Shown here: piece after piece, positions 45,514 to 53,967 of the stretch
Layout: the number at the start of each line of letters is the position of its first letter
Numbering within the stretch: position 1 is the first letter of the stretch
NCBI GenBank assembly: GCA_945891505.1
Contig: CAMDDL010000004.1
Span: 95,728 to 159,727, forward strand
DNA from: Maricaulis salignorans
Lineage (GTDB): Bacteria > Pseudomonadota > Alphaproteobacteria > Caulobacterales > Aquidulcibacteraceae
Length of the DNA: 64,000 nucleotides
Direction: 5' to 3'
Notes under the pieces: generated by a model
The model's input: only the letters and a program-made list of their open reading frames with translations
The model's database searches: none
Told to the model about the DNA's origin: nothing
Made by a program: the position numbers and the translations under genes

Positions 45514-46428
45514 ATGAATGAGACAGCCGCACCCTTGGTCCGATCCAACTTTCCAGCGCCCAAAGCGGTGCTAGAGCTGTTTAAACCCATTACGTGGTTT
45601 GCGCCGATGTGGGCCTTTATGTGCGGTGTCGTTTCCACCGGGGCCCCGTTCTCTGAAATGTGGCCTTTGGCATTGGCAGGTGCATTTTTGGCGGGGCCAA
45701 TGATTTGTGCCACCAGCCAAGCTGTGAACGACTGGTTTGATCGCCATGTAGACGCGATAAACGAACCTAATCGTCCAATCCCCTCTGGGCGAATACCTGG
45801 TCGTTGGGGTCTTTGGATCGCGATGGTCTGGACAATCGTATCGCTTTTGTTCGCAGCCACTTTGGGTCCTTGGGTTCTGGTGGCCGCAGCGCTTGGGATT
45901 GTGCTCGCTTGGGCCTATAGCGCGCCGCCGTTTCGCCTTAAACAAAGCGGCTGGTGGGGCCCTGCCTCTGTTGGATTTTCGTATGAGGGTCTGACTTGGT
46001 TCACCGGTGCCGCAGTTGTCACCCAAACCTTACCTGACATAAAAATCCTATTGCTGGCCGGACTTTATGCGGCAGGCGCACACGGCATTATGACCCTGAA
46101 TGACTTTAAAGCCGTTGAGGGCGACCGTCAGCTGGGGCTTAGATCTCTGCCAGTCGTTATGGGGGTCGATGGTGCGGCCCGTTTTGCCTGCTTGGTGATG
46201 GCTGTCCCTCAGGCCGTGGTGGTGGGCTTGCTCGTCTATTGGGGTCTGTTGCCATACGCCGCTGGCGTATTGATCGCGCTGCTTGCCCAGTTTGTATTGA
46301 TGCGCCGTCTTTTGAGCGACCCCTTGAAGCACACGCCTTGGTATAACGCGACGGGGACCAGCCTTTATGTGTTGGGTATGCTGGTCAGTGCCATCGGCGT
46401 CGGCTCTCTGCTTGGAGGAAATGCATGA
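45514..46428 (+). CDS. bchG: Bacteriochlorophyll a synthase (bacteriochlorophyllide prenyltransferase)
   Basis: 304 residues, an integral membrane UbiA-family prenyltransferase that adds the geranylgeranyl/phytyl tail to bacteriochlorophyllide. The two Asp-rich motifs are NDWFDRHVDAINEPNRPIPS and LNDFKAVEGDRQLGLRSLPV. There is almost no Shine-Dalgarno, and the putative promoter would start transcription near 45513, so translation may be leaderless. Overlaps bch2 by ATGA; operon bchG-bch2-bchP. Confidence 0.96.
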   Translation: MNETAAPLVRSNFPAPKAVLELFKPITWFAPMWAFMCGVVSTGAPFSEMWPLALAGAFLAGPMICATSQAVNDWFDRHVDAINEPNRPIPSGRIPGRWGLWIAMVWTIVSLLFAATLGPWVLVAAALGIVLAWAYSAPPFRLKQSGWWGPASVGFSYEGLTWFTGAAVVTQTLPDIKILLLAGLYAAGAHGIMTLNDFKAVEGDRQLGLRSLPVVMGVDGAARFACLVMAVPQAVVVGLLVYWGLLPYAAGVLIALLAQFVLMRRLLSDPLKHTPWYNATGTSLYVLGMLVSAIGVGSLLGGNA

Positions 46429-47798
46429 CCCAACCGACGCACAAGCCTTTAGGTTGGCTCGGCATTGCCCGTCTTGGGCTTGTCCAAAGTGCGCTTGGCG
46501 CTGTTGTGGCGCTTACGACCTCGACCCTGAACCGGGTAATGGTGGTCGAGATGGCGATGCCAGCTATGCTACCTGCAGCGCTCGTTGGTTTGCACTTTGC
46601 TGTGCAAATCACCCGGCCACACTGGGGCTATGGTTCAGATTTAGGTAGCAGACGCACACCTTGGATTATTGGTGGCATGGCTTGCCTATGCCTTGGCGCG
46701 ATAGGGGCCACCCACGCCGCTTTGATGATGGCAAGCACGCCTGAACTCGGCGTCCTACTCTCCGTTATAGCGTATCTCATGATTGGGATGGGCGTCGGCG
46801 CATCCGGCACTTCGCTTTTGGCCCTATTGGCAACGCGTGTCGCCCCAGAGCGACGCCCGGCTGCAGCGTCAATCACCTGGATCATGATGATTGTTGGTAT
46901 TGTTGTTTCGTCCATCATGGTCGGTCAACTGATTACACCGTTCAGCACACAAGCTTTGATTTTTGCGGCGACAGCTGTTGCCGGTTCTGCCTTCTTGGTA
47001 ACCTTGGCCGCTGTCCATGGCGTTGAGTTGCCGAAAGGTGCTGTGGTGGCAGAGCCTGAAGCAGCAGAGGAGGCGGGTGAGCCTGTCCCGTTTCGTCAGG
47101 CTTTGAAGGAGATTTGGGCAGAGCCATTGGCGCGCAATTTTTCCATCTTCGTGTTTGTGTCGATGTTGGCTTATAGTGCGCAGGACCTCATTTTAGAGCC
47201 CTTTGCCGGCTTGGTCTTCCAAATGACACCAGGCCAATCGACCCAGCTGTCAGGCATTCAAAATATGGGTGTTTTGCTGGGCATGATCCTAACCGGGGCG
47301 ATTGGCGGACGCACCTCGCGCTCAGGCAAAAACTGGTTAGCGACATGGGCGATCTTTGGCTGCTTAGGTTCCGCGCTTGCGCTTTTGGGTTTGGCGGCTG
47401 CAGCTGAAATTGGCCCTGGCTGGCCCCTTCAGCCAACCGTCTTTGCCTTGGGCTTTGCAAATGGCGTTTTTGCCGTCGCCGCCATCGGCTCCATGATGGG
47501 GCTTGCAGGTAGCGGGCAGAAGTCGCGTGTTGGCATTCGAATGGGGATTTGGGGGGCCGCTCAAGCCATTGCATTTGGCCTAGGCGGTTTCTTTGGAGCC
47601 ATGGGTGTCGATGGTTTGCGGGCTATATTGCCTGAAACCGGCCATGCCTTCCTCGTTGTCTTTGTCATTGAAGGCGCTCTTTTCTTGGTCGCTGCTTATC
47701 TCGCCAGCCGCCTTGATCACCAAAAATCGTGCGCCTCCGCGCAAGAAGATGAGCCAACCCAACTTATGGGAAGGGGCTCCCCCCTGACACAAGGATAA
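46425..47798 (+). CDS. BCD family MFS protein (Bch2/PucC-like, 'bacteriochlorophyll synthase 44.5 kDa')
   Basis: 457 residues, about 12 membrane helices, homologous to LhaA. Motifs: IARLGLVQSALGAVVALTTS, LNRVMVVEMAMPAMLPAALV, GYGSDLGSRRTPWIIGGMAC and GIRMGIWGAAQAIAFGLGGF. The bch2 gene (orf428 in Rhodobacter) sits between bchG and bchP and is thought to help bacteriochlorophyll handling or antenna assembly. Coupled to bchG by ATGA and followed 4 bp later by bchP. Confidence 0.92.
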   Translation: MTQPTHKPLGWLGIARLGLVQSALGAVVALTTSTLNRVMVVEMAMPAMLPAALVGLHFAVQITRPHWGYGSDLGSRRTPWIIGGMACLCLGAIGATHAALMMASTPELGVLLSVIAYLMIGMGVGASGTSLLALLATRVAPERRPAAASITWIMMIVGIVVSSIMVGQLITPFSTQALIFAATAVAGSAFLVTLAAVHGVELPKGAVVAEPEAAEEAGEPVPFRQALKEIWAEPLARNFSIFVFVSMLAYSAQDLILEPFAGLVFQMTPGQSTQLSGIQNMGVLLGMILTGAIGGRTSRSGKNWLATWAIFGCLGSALALLGLAAAAEIGPGWPLQPTVFALGFANGVFAVAAIGSMMGLAGSGQKSRVGIRMGIWGAAQAIAFGLGGFFGAMGVDGLRAILPETGHAFLVVFVIEGALFLVAAYLASRLDHQKSCASAQEDEPTQLMGRGSPLTQG

Positions 47799-47802
47799 GA
47801 TA

Positions 47803-48990
47803 ATGGCACAGCCTGCAGAATTTGATGTCATAGTCGTGGGCGGTGGCCCATCGGGGGCAACGGCGGCGACCGATCTGGCATTGCTGGGTCATCGCGTGAT
47901 GCTTTTGGATAAAGCAGGTCGGATCAAGCCGTGTGGTGGTGCCATTCCGCCGCGCCTAATGCGCGATTTTGATATTCCAGCCTATCTTCTCTGCGCCCAC
48001 GCCAATGCCGCCCGTATGATCGCACCCAGCGGCAAAGCGGTCGATATGCCGATTGAAGGCGGATATGTCGGCATGGTCAATCGCGACACATTCGATGAGT
48101 TCCTGCGCGAACGGGCTGCCCAATCGGGTGCCGAACGGCGCAAGGGTGAATTTGAACGTTTGGAGCATCAAGCCGATGGACCCAGCCTAATCCACTATGT
48201 CGATGGCGAAGGCCAAGCTCAACAAGCCACTGCCCGCTATGTCATCGGTGCCGATGGCGCGCGCTCTAAAGTCGGCAAACAGACCATCAAGGGGGCCGAA
48301 AAAATCCCCTGTGTCTTTGCGTACCATGAAATCATAGCCGTGCCGGAGACAATATCGGGTGACTTCGACCCAAGCCGATGCGATGTCTATTACCAGGGCC
48401 ATTTATCGCCAGATTTTTATGCTTGGATCTTCCCGCACGGATCCACCGCCAGTATTGGTGTCGGCAGCGCACACAAAGGCTTCTCGCTGCGCGGAGCTAT
48501 CAAGGATTTGCGCGCGGCATCAGGCCTCGATGTCTGTGAGACCGTGCGGACGGAAGGCGCGCCCATCCCGCTAAAGCCACTCAAGCGTTGGGACAATGGG
48601 CGCGATGTTCTTCTGGCGGGTGACGCCGCAGGCGTCGTTGCCCCATCGTCGGGTGAAGGCATTTACTATGCCATGGTCTGCGGTCGGGAAGCTGCCAATG
48701 CGGTTTCAGAGGCACTCGCTACTGGCAAAGTCTCAGCGCTTAAGTTAGCCCGCCAGCGTTTCATGAAGGCACACGGCAAAGTCTTCTGGGTTCTGGGGAT
48801 CATGCAACACTTCTGGTACCGTAGCGACAAGCGGCGGGAGCGATTCGTCCAAATTTGCGACGACCCCGATGTACAATATCTGACTTGGCAAGCCTATATG
48901 AATAAGGAATTGGTGCGGGCCAAGCCTGCTGCTCATGCCCGCATCTTTTTCAAGGATATGGGTCATTTGTTGGGTCTCTCGCCTTCGTGA
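47803..48990 (+). CDS. bchP: Geranylgeranyl reductase
   Basis: 395 residues. Reduces the geranylgeranyl tail of bacteriochlorophyll to phytyl. The FAD Rossmann motif FDVIVVGGGPSGATAATDLA, the KAGRIKPCGGAIPPRL block, RYVIGADGARSKVGKQ and DVLLAGDAAGVVAPSSGEGI are family hallmarks. AGGA is 8 nt before the ATG. Third gene of bchG-bch2-bchP. Confidence 0.96.
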   Translation: MAQPAEFDVIVVGGGPSGATAATDLALLGHRVMLLDKAGRIKPCGGAIPPRLMRDFDIPAYLLCAHANAARMIAPSGKAVDMPIEGGYVGMVNRDTFDEFLRERAAQSGAERRKGEFERLEHQADGPSLIHYVDGEGQAQQATARYVIGADGARSKVGKQTIKGAEKIPCVFAYHEIIAVPETISGDFDPSRCDVYYQGHLSPDFYAWIFPHGSTASIGVGSAHKGFSLRGAIKDLRAASGLDVCETVRTEGAPIPLKPLKRWDNGRDVLLAGDAAGVVAPSSGEGIYYAMVCGREAANAVSEALATGKVSALKLARQRFMKAHGKVFWVLGIMQHFWYRSDKRRERFVQICDDPDVQYLTWQAYMNKELVRAKPAAHARIFFKDMGHLLGLSPS

Positions 48991-49011
48991 AGGCGCAAGC
49001 GCACGCCCGAA

Positions 49012-49299
49012 ATGCCTGATAATATTCTGTCCATCCTTACCCACCTGTTTGTTTCCGGCCTTGCCATTGACGTGGCATTAGCGGTGGTGGTTTTGGAGTT
49101 TCTGGTCCTCTGCCTGTTCGGAAAAAGCGGGACCCTGGGGACGCGTGCGTTCACTCTTATTCTGGCCTTAGGACCAGGTGCGTGCCTGATGTTAGCTTTG
49201 CGCGCAGCTCTGACGCAATCCAGCCTAGTTTGGGTTGCTTTATTCCTCGCGCTATCGCTGCCGCTTCACCTAACTGACCTCGCACGTCGCAAGATTTAG
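49012..49299 (+). CDS. Small membrane protein downstream of bchP
   Basis: 95 residues with three hydrophobic segments (FVSGLAIDVALAVVVLEFLV, TLILALGPGACLMLALRAAL, WVALFLALSLPLHLTDL) and a short basic end. A small hydrophobic ORF after bchP is found in several purple-bacterial clusters, but its function is not established. It begins 21 nt after bchP and is followed by a hairpin terminator. Confidence 0.7.
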   Translation: MPDNILSILTHLFVSGLAIDVALAVVVLEFLVLCLFGKSGTLGTRAFTLILALGPGACLMLALRAALTQSSLVWVALFLALSLPLHLTDLARRKI

Positions 49300-49321
49300 G
49301 GACGCTGCAGCGCGCATGAAA

Positions 49322-49349
49322 AAGGCGGGATGCTAATCCATCCCGCCTT
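49322..49349. terminator. Bidirectional intrinsic terminator between the bchP operon and cycA
   Basis: A perfect 11-bp stem: AAGGCGGGATG (49322-49332), loop CTAATC, CATCCCGCCTT (49339-49349). On the minus strand the stem is followed by TTTTC, a good intrinsic terminator for the cytochrome gene; on the plus strand the T-run is weak (CCTTCTAAATTT). Confidence 0.82.
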
Positions 49350-49398
49350 CTAAATTTATAGCCAGCCAATTTAAACTGGCCGAGACTACATATCCAAC

Positions 49399-50007
49399 TT
49401 AGTTGGTGTGGGTCTTCAGATAAGCCACCAAGTCTGCGCGCTTTTGCGAATCTTTGATCCCGACGAAGGCCATGATGGTGCCTGGGATACGAGCTTTTGG
49501 GTTCTCCAGATAGGTGTAGAGCTCTTGCTCTGTCCAAGTGATCCCAGACTTCTTGTTCGCTTCCGAATAACGGAAGCCAGCAACTTGGCCTGCGGTGCGG
49601 CCAATGATGTTGTGCAAGGATGGGCCAACTTTGTTCACACCAGCGGTTACGACGTGGCAGGTTTGGCACTGACGGAAAACGGCTTCACCCTTGGTTGCGT
49701 CGCCAGACAGGGTTGCACCTGCTTTATCGGTGATCGCGAGGACCATAGCACCAGCAGCAGGAGCTGCCGCAGCAGCGGCAGGGGCCGCAGCATCAGCTGC
49801 TGGGGCCGCAGCTTCAGCTACAGGCGCGGCAGGTGCAGCTGCTTCAGTCGCAGGAGCGGCAGCAGTTTCTGTCGCAGCAGGGGCTGCAGCTTCGGTAGCT
49901 GGGGCTGGTGCTTCTGCCTTCTGACTTGCTTGTTGTCCGCAGCCAGCTACCAGAGCCAACGCCGCGAGCGAGACAGCAATTCCAGAACCCAAAATTCGTC
50001 TTTTCAT
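49399..50007 (-). CDS. Lipoprotein-anchored class I cytochrome c (cycA-like)
   Basis: 202 residues from ATG 50007 (GAGGAAAAACC upstream). Lipobox ALALVAGCGQQ, then a linker of about 75 residues made almost wholly of Ala, Pro and Glu repeats (EAAAPA units), then a haem domain: FRQCQTCHVVTAGVNKVGPS with CxxCH, and TIMAFVGIKDSQKR with the axial methionine. It resembles cytochrome c2/cy with a flexible tether, so it could shuttle electrons between the bc1 complex and the reaction centre while bound to the membrane. It sits next to photosynthesis genes, and pufC is absent from the puf operon. Confidence 0.9.
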   Translation of the reverse strand: MKRRILGSGIAVSLAALALVAGCGQQASQKAEAPAPATEAAAPAATETAAAPATEAAAPAAPVAEAAAPAADAAAPAAAAAAPAAGAMVLAITDKAGATLSGDATKGEAVFRQCQTCHVVTAGVNKVGPSLHNIIGRTAGQVAGFRYSEANKKSGITWTEQELYTYLENPKARIPGTIMAFVGIKDSQKRADLVAYLKTHTN

Positions 50008-50400
50008 GGTTTTTCCTCTCAAAATCGGCGTGGAAGCCTTCTGATACTTCTACTATAGTGCGAATTCGCTTGAGGTCTAGAGTCACGAACCTGTGACTCA
50101 GGTAAAATCCGCTAGTTGGATCGTGGCGAGTTGAAGCAGCTATGTTTCGATACTATTCTTAATCAATTACCGCACCATTAAACTGGGAGCCGTACTAAGT
50201 TCCAAAGTCTCCTGTGGCCTTATTTAGGTCGACCCTTGTTAGAATAGCGACCCAAAGCATGGCATAGTCTGCGTCGATTTCACTGCCGCCCCTTGGTTCT
50301 TGACTTGCTATAGAGTGGGTTGTCGTTATTGATCTGGATGCGAGGCAGCGCCACTTAAAACCAAGGTGCCCGCAGCAGATTATTTATTCGGAGACGTCAG
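50008..50400. promoter_or_regulatory. Upstream region of cycA and the DUF2333 gene
   Basis: 393 bp between divergent genes, with promoters for both. A perfect inverted repeat GAGTCAC (50080-50086) / GTGACTC (50093-50099), spacer 6 bp, lies 73 bp before cycA and may be a regulator site. No TGT-N12-ACA site was found. Confidence 0.5.
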
Positions 50401-51438
50401 ATGGATTTTGGTCAACGCGTGCGACATAGTCTGGCTGGTCTGAAGCGAGTGGTTACACCAAAGCCCGCCAAGGACCCATTCGCCGCGGCGGAGGCCGTCC
50501 CCGCTGCTGCGCCGGTCACCGCCCAGCCAAAGCGGGGTTGGCAAGTTTGGGCAATAGCCGGTGTTTTAGTCGTTGTTCCGATCTATTACATTCTAGGGGC
50601 CGTCCTTACCCATCGAATCAATGATGATTTGAATTTTAAGGCTGATGATCCAGGCCCAGGTGCATCGCGCACCATTGCCGTCATCGCTGGTCTGATCGAC
50701 CGTGAGATCAATCAAACCGCTTGGGCTCCCAATACCCAGCCTTTCCAGCCAGCTGCCCTGCTGCGCTATGGCGGCAACATGGCCAATTTCCAGTCGGGTA
50801 TGGTCAAAGCTTTGTCCAATATCACTGTCGAAATCGAAAGCTATGTTGGCCGTTCGCGCGGCACCTCGGCAGCCGATCCAGATCTTGGCCGCGCGCGTCA
50901 GGGCTTGTCACGTCAGCCGGACACGTGGTTGCTCGACCCTTGGCCGACCTCCTCTGCGGATCAAGAATACCGCAAAGCGCGCACAGCTTTGATCGCGTAT
51001 AATGCGCGCGTCGCGGACGGCAGGGCGGTTTTCGATGAGCGCGCGGACAATTTGCAGGCTTTGTTGGCGCGATCGGCCCTCGACCTCGGGTCGTCCTCTG
51101 ACGCCTTAGAGAAGCAGATAGGCGCCGGTCGAAAGGTCTTTATCGATCGGCGGGCCGATAAGTTATTCTATTTTGTCAAAGGCCAGTCCTACGCCTATTT
51201 CATTGCTCTGCGCGCCGTGCGCGAAGACTTCAAAGATGTCATTGTAGAGCGCAGGGTAGCAGGATTGTATGATGCGATGCTGGCAGATCTGGCCACTGCC
51301 GCCAGCTTACAGCCATTGATCGTACAAAATGCTTCACCCAATGCGCTCTTGATGCCAAACCACCTGTCGACAGAAGGCTTCTACCTCCTCCGCGCGCGCT
51401 CGAAAATGCGCGAGATCACCGACATCCTGCAACGCTAA
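50401..51438 (+). CDS. DUF2333 family membrane protein
   Basis: 345 residues. A cytosolic Ala-rich N-terminus, a single transmembrane segment (VWAIAGVLVVVPIYYILGAV, about residues 48-68) and a long periplasmic helical domain with LIDREINQTAWAPNTQPFQP, RQPDTWLLDPWPTSSADQEY and LYDAMLADLATAASLQPLI. These match DUF2333, a family of unknown function common in alphaproteobacteria. GGAGACGTCAG precedes the ATG. The downstream universal stress protein gene is 13 bp away. Confidence 0.78.
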   Translation: MDFGQRVRHSLAGLKRVVTPKPAKDPFAAAEAVPAAAPVTAQPKRGWQVWAIAGVLVVVPIYYILGAVLTHRINDDLNFKADDPGPGASRTIAVIAGLIDREINQTAWAPNTQPFQPAALLRYGGNMANFQSGMVKALSNITVEIESYVGRSRGTSAADPDLGRARQGLSRQPDTWLLDPWPTSSADQEYRKARTALIAYNARVADGRAVFDERADNLQALLARSALDLGSSSDALEKQIGAGRKVFIDRRADKLFYFVKGQSYAYFIALRAVREDFKDVIVERRVAGLYDAMLADLATAASLQPLIVQNASPNALLMPNHLSTEGFYLLRARSKMREITDILQR

Positions 51439-51450
51439 CGGATTGAAGAC

Positions 51451-51924
51451 ATGGGCGAGCGCAAACTTCTCTGTATTGCTGATGACAGCCCAGAGTGCCG
51501 GGCCGCTGTCTACTTTGGGGCGCTTCGGGCTGCCAGCACGGATGCGAAACTGATAGTTCTGCGGGTGGTGGAACCGATGGATCCGGGGCTATGGTCCGCC
51601 ATGGGCGAAGCGATGCGGGAGCGTATGCGCCTCGAGGCTTTAGATGATCTGCAACAGCTATCCGATGTTGCGTGGCAGGCTGCCGGTCTTGCCCCGGAAT
51701 TGGTCGTGCAAGAAGGAACGTTGGATCACCAAATCCGCACTTTCATTGATGCAACACCCAGCGTGAAAACCTTGCTTCTGGCCGCTGCCGCCGGGCGCGG
51801 TGGGCCGGGGCCCTTGGTGGCTGCAGCGATGCGTGGCGGCTTTGGCTTTGGAGCGCGCGCCGTGGCTATTATGATTGTGCCAGCGGGACTAAGTGATGAA
51901 GAATTAGCGGACCTTGCGACCTAG
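51451..51924 (+). CDS. Universal stress protein (UspA) family
   Basis: 157 residues, a Rossmann-like UspA fold: N-terminal LLCIADDSPECRAAVYFGAL, a central ELVVQEGTLDHQIRTF segment and C-terminal AAAAGRGGPGPLVAAAMRGG. The loop resembles the nucleotide-binding glycines of UspA but not exactly. Family members bind ATP/AMP and act in stress survival. It sits in a likely operon after DUF2333. Confidence 0.82.
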   Translation: MGERKLLCIADDSPECRAAVYFGALRAASTDAKLIVLRVVEPMDPGLWSAMGEAMRERMRLEALDDLQQLSDVAWQAAGLAPELVVQEGTLDHQIRTFIDATPSVKTLLLAAAAGRGGPGPLVAAAMRGGFGFGARAVAIMIVPAGLSDEELADLAT

Positions 51925-51993
51925 CGCATCCAAATCCGCTGCCCAGTCCTAATAAACGTTGAATTTCTGCACCAAGAGGCCCATGTCTAACCC

Positions 51994-52566
51994 ATGTTTA
52001 TTCAAACCGAAGCAACCCCGAACCCCGCCACCCTGAAGTTCTTGCCCGGACGCGATGTGCATCCTGCCGGAGCAATCGAGTTTAACGACGCTGAGGCCGC
52101 CGCTGCATCACCGTTAGCTGCCGCCTTGTTTAAGATTGACGGGGTCCGCCGTGTCTTTTTGGGTGCAGATTTTATCACGGTGACGAAGGATGCTGAGACT
52201 GAATGGCCACATATTAAGCCGTCGCTACTTGGTGCCATCATGGACACCTTTGTCTCGGGTGCGCCGGTGATGACACACAGCGTCACCGCTGAGCCAGCCT
52301 CTTCTGCTGGTGCCTATAGTGGCGATGCAGCCCAGATCGTGCGCGAGATTGAAGAATTACTGGCGACACGTGTGCGCCCCGCTGTTGCCCAAGATGGCGG
52401 TGACATTGATTTTGATCGATTTGAGCCCGAGACCGGAACCGTCTATCTGCGTTTGCGGGGTTCATGCGCCGGCTGCCCGTCTTCGACGATCACGTTGAAG
52501 CAAGGTATTGAAAACATGCTCAAGCATTATGTCCCCGAGGTCTTGCGGGTTGAACAGGCTTTGTAG
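51994..52566 (+). CDS. NifU/NfuA-like iron-sulfur cluster scaffold
   Basis: 190 residues. The N-terminal Nfu domain (MFIQTEATPNPATLKFLPGR) is fused to the NifU C-terminal domain with the CxxC motif GSCAGCPSSTITLKQGIENM (Cys residues three apart), which assembles and hands over 4Fe-4S clusters. This is the standard alphaproteobacterial architecture. No isc or suf genes are adjacent; demand for Fe-S would include BchXYZ-type reductases. Confidence 0.94.
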   Translation: MFIQTEATPNPATLKFLPGRDVHPAGAIEFNDAEAAAASPLAAALFKIDGVRRVFLGADFITVTKDAETEWPHIKPSLLGAIMDTFVSGAPVMTHSVTAEPASSAGAYSGDAAQIVREIEELLATRVRPAVAQDGGDIDFDRFEPETGTVYLRLRGSCAGCPSSTITLKQGIENMLKHYVPEVLRVEQAL

Positions 52567-52593
52567 GCTTATTCCTTATTTCGAAAGGTGATT

Positions 52594-53187
52594 ATGGTGG
52601 GCGCGCTGGACGATTTAGCTTTGAACCAAATGTTTGTGGATGCCCGTAGTCACAATGGATGGGTTGAGGAGTCGTTGCCTGAAAGCTTGATGCGAGCTGT
52701 CTATGATCTCACGAAATGGGGACCGACTAGCGCGAATTGCTCGCCTGCCCGGTTTGCCTTTATTGGCTCGGCGGAAGGCAAAGCGAAGCTAAAGCCCTAT
52801 TTGGCACCCGGCAACGTCGACAAAACCATGTCGGCACCTTGGACCGTGATCGTGGCGAGCGATCCAAAGTTTTACGATAAAATCCCAGAGCTGTTTCCCC
52901 ATAATCCAGATGCTGCCAAGTGGTTCTCCGACATGCCAGATGGTGGTGCAGAAGCCGCTTTTCGCAATGGCACACTTCAAGGAGGCTATTTGATGATGGC
53001 TGCCCGCGCGCTTGGTCTCGATTGTGGCCCAATGAGCGGCTTTGATAATGCGGGCCTCGACGGTGCCTTCTTCAAAGAAAATGGCTGGAAGTCGAATTTC
53101 TTGGTAAATTTAGGTCATGGAACAGATAGAGACTTGTTCCCGCGCCTGCCCCGTCTGTCATTTGAGTCCGCTTGCCAAGTTTTGTGA
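52594..53187 (+). CDS. RutE-like malonic semialdehyde reductase / nitroreductase
   Basis: 197 residues from ATG 52594 (AAAGG upstream). Nitroreductase fold: [39 protein letters not shown] and [20 protein letters not shown], the arrangement seen in the RutE branch that reduces malonic semialdehyde to 3-hydroxypropionate in pyrimidine breakdown. The other rut genes are not adjacent, so a general nitroreductase role is possible. Confidence 0.8.
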   Translation: MVGALDDLALNQMFVDARSHNGWVEESLPESLMRAVYDLTKWGPTSANCSPARFAFIGSAEGKAKLKPYLAPGNVDKTMSAPWTVIVASDPKFYDKIPELFPHNPDAAKWFSDMPDGGAEAAFRNGTLQGGYLMMAARALGLDCGPMSGFDNAGLDGAFFKENGWKSNFLVNLGHGTDRDLFPRLPRLSFESACQVL

Positions 53188-53234
53188 TCGGAAAGTGATC
53201 GACAGCGCAAGCAAAATAACCGAACAATAGAAAC

Positions 53235-53906
53235 ATGTCTGTATCAGAAATCCCTGCCGGAGAGGCTGTCGATCGTGCTGAACCGTTGCACGAGGCGATT
53301 TATCAAGAATTGCGGGCCCGCCTCTCGCGTGGGGCATTTGCGCCGGGTGAGAGTCTCAGCCTGAGGTCGCTGGCAACCGAGCTGGGCGGCAGCGTCACGC
53401 CTGTGCGGGATGCGGTCTGGCGGTTAACGGCGGAACATGCCCTTAGCATGGGAGCAACCCGACGGATCACGGTGCCTGAAATGGACCGGACCGGGATCGT
53501 GGAATTGATGCGCGCCCGCACGCTCTTGGAGCCAGAGGCAGCAGCAAGGGCGCTGCCGTTCATAACCATCAACCACCGCCAAGCGATGGCAGAAGCCAAT
53601 GACGCTATGGATGCGGCACTGCGACAGGGTGATATTGTCGGCTATATGGCCAGCAACCACGCATTCCACTTTGGCCTCTACCGAGCCTGCCCCTCAACGG
53701 TCATTATCCCAATGATTGAGAGCATTTGGGTGCGTTTCGGCCCTTTTATGCGGCTGATGTTTCCCGATGCGGTCAATGAACTTGATCTATCCGATCGCCA
53801 CGGCGATGCGCTGAAGGCGCTTGAAAGCGGAGATGAGGCGGGATTGCAAGCAGCGATTGCCGCAGATGTACAAGATGGCCTCGATTGGATGATAAACCGC
53901 ATTTAA
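53235..53906 (+). CDS. GntR family (FadR/FCD type) transcriptional regulator
   Basis: 223 residues. Winged HTH with IYQELRARLSRGAFAPGESL, SLRSLATELGGSVTPVRDAV, then an FCD ligand domain (LLEPEAAARALPFITINHRQ; AFHFGLYRACPSTVIIPMIE; LSDRHGDALKALESGDEAGL). It precedes the aminotransferase gene by 61 bp on the same strand and is the likely regulator of the amine-metabolism cluster 53968-59311. Confidence 0.9.
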   Translation: MSVSEIPAGEAVDRAEPLHEAIYQELRARLSRGAFAPGESLSLRSLATELGGSVTPVRDAVWRLTAEHALSMGATRRITVPEMDRTGIVELMRARTLLEPEAAARALPFITINHRQAMAEANDAMDAALRQGDIVGYMASNHAFHFGLYRACPSTVIIPMIESIWVRFGPFMRLMFPDAVNELDLSDRHGDALKALESGDEAGLQAAIAADVQDGLDWMINRI

Positions 53907-53967
53907 TGCCGTTTTTGGCTTGACCAACCCCACCCTTAGAACGTTATAACAAATTCTGAGGTGGAAT

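Noticed and set aside
49408..50058. 216-residue plus-strand frame across the cytochrome gene
   Set aside because: It is the antisense of cycA; Ser/Gly/Cys-rich blocks arise from the Ala/Pro codon repeats.
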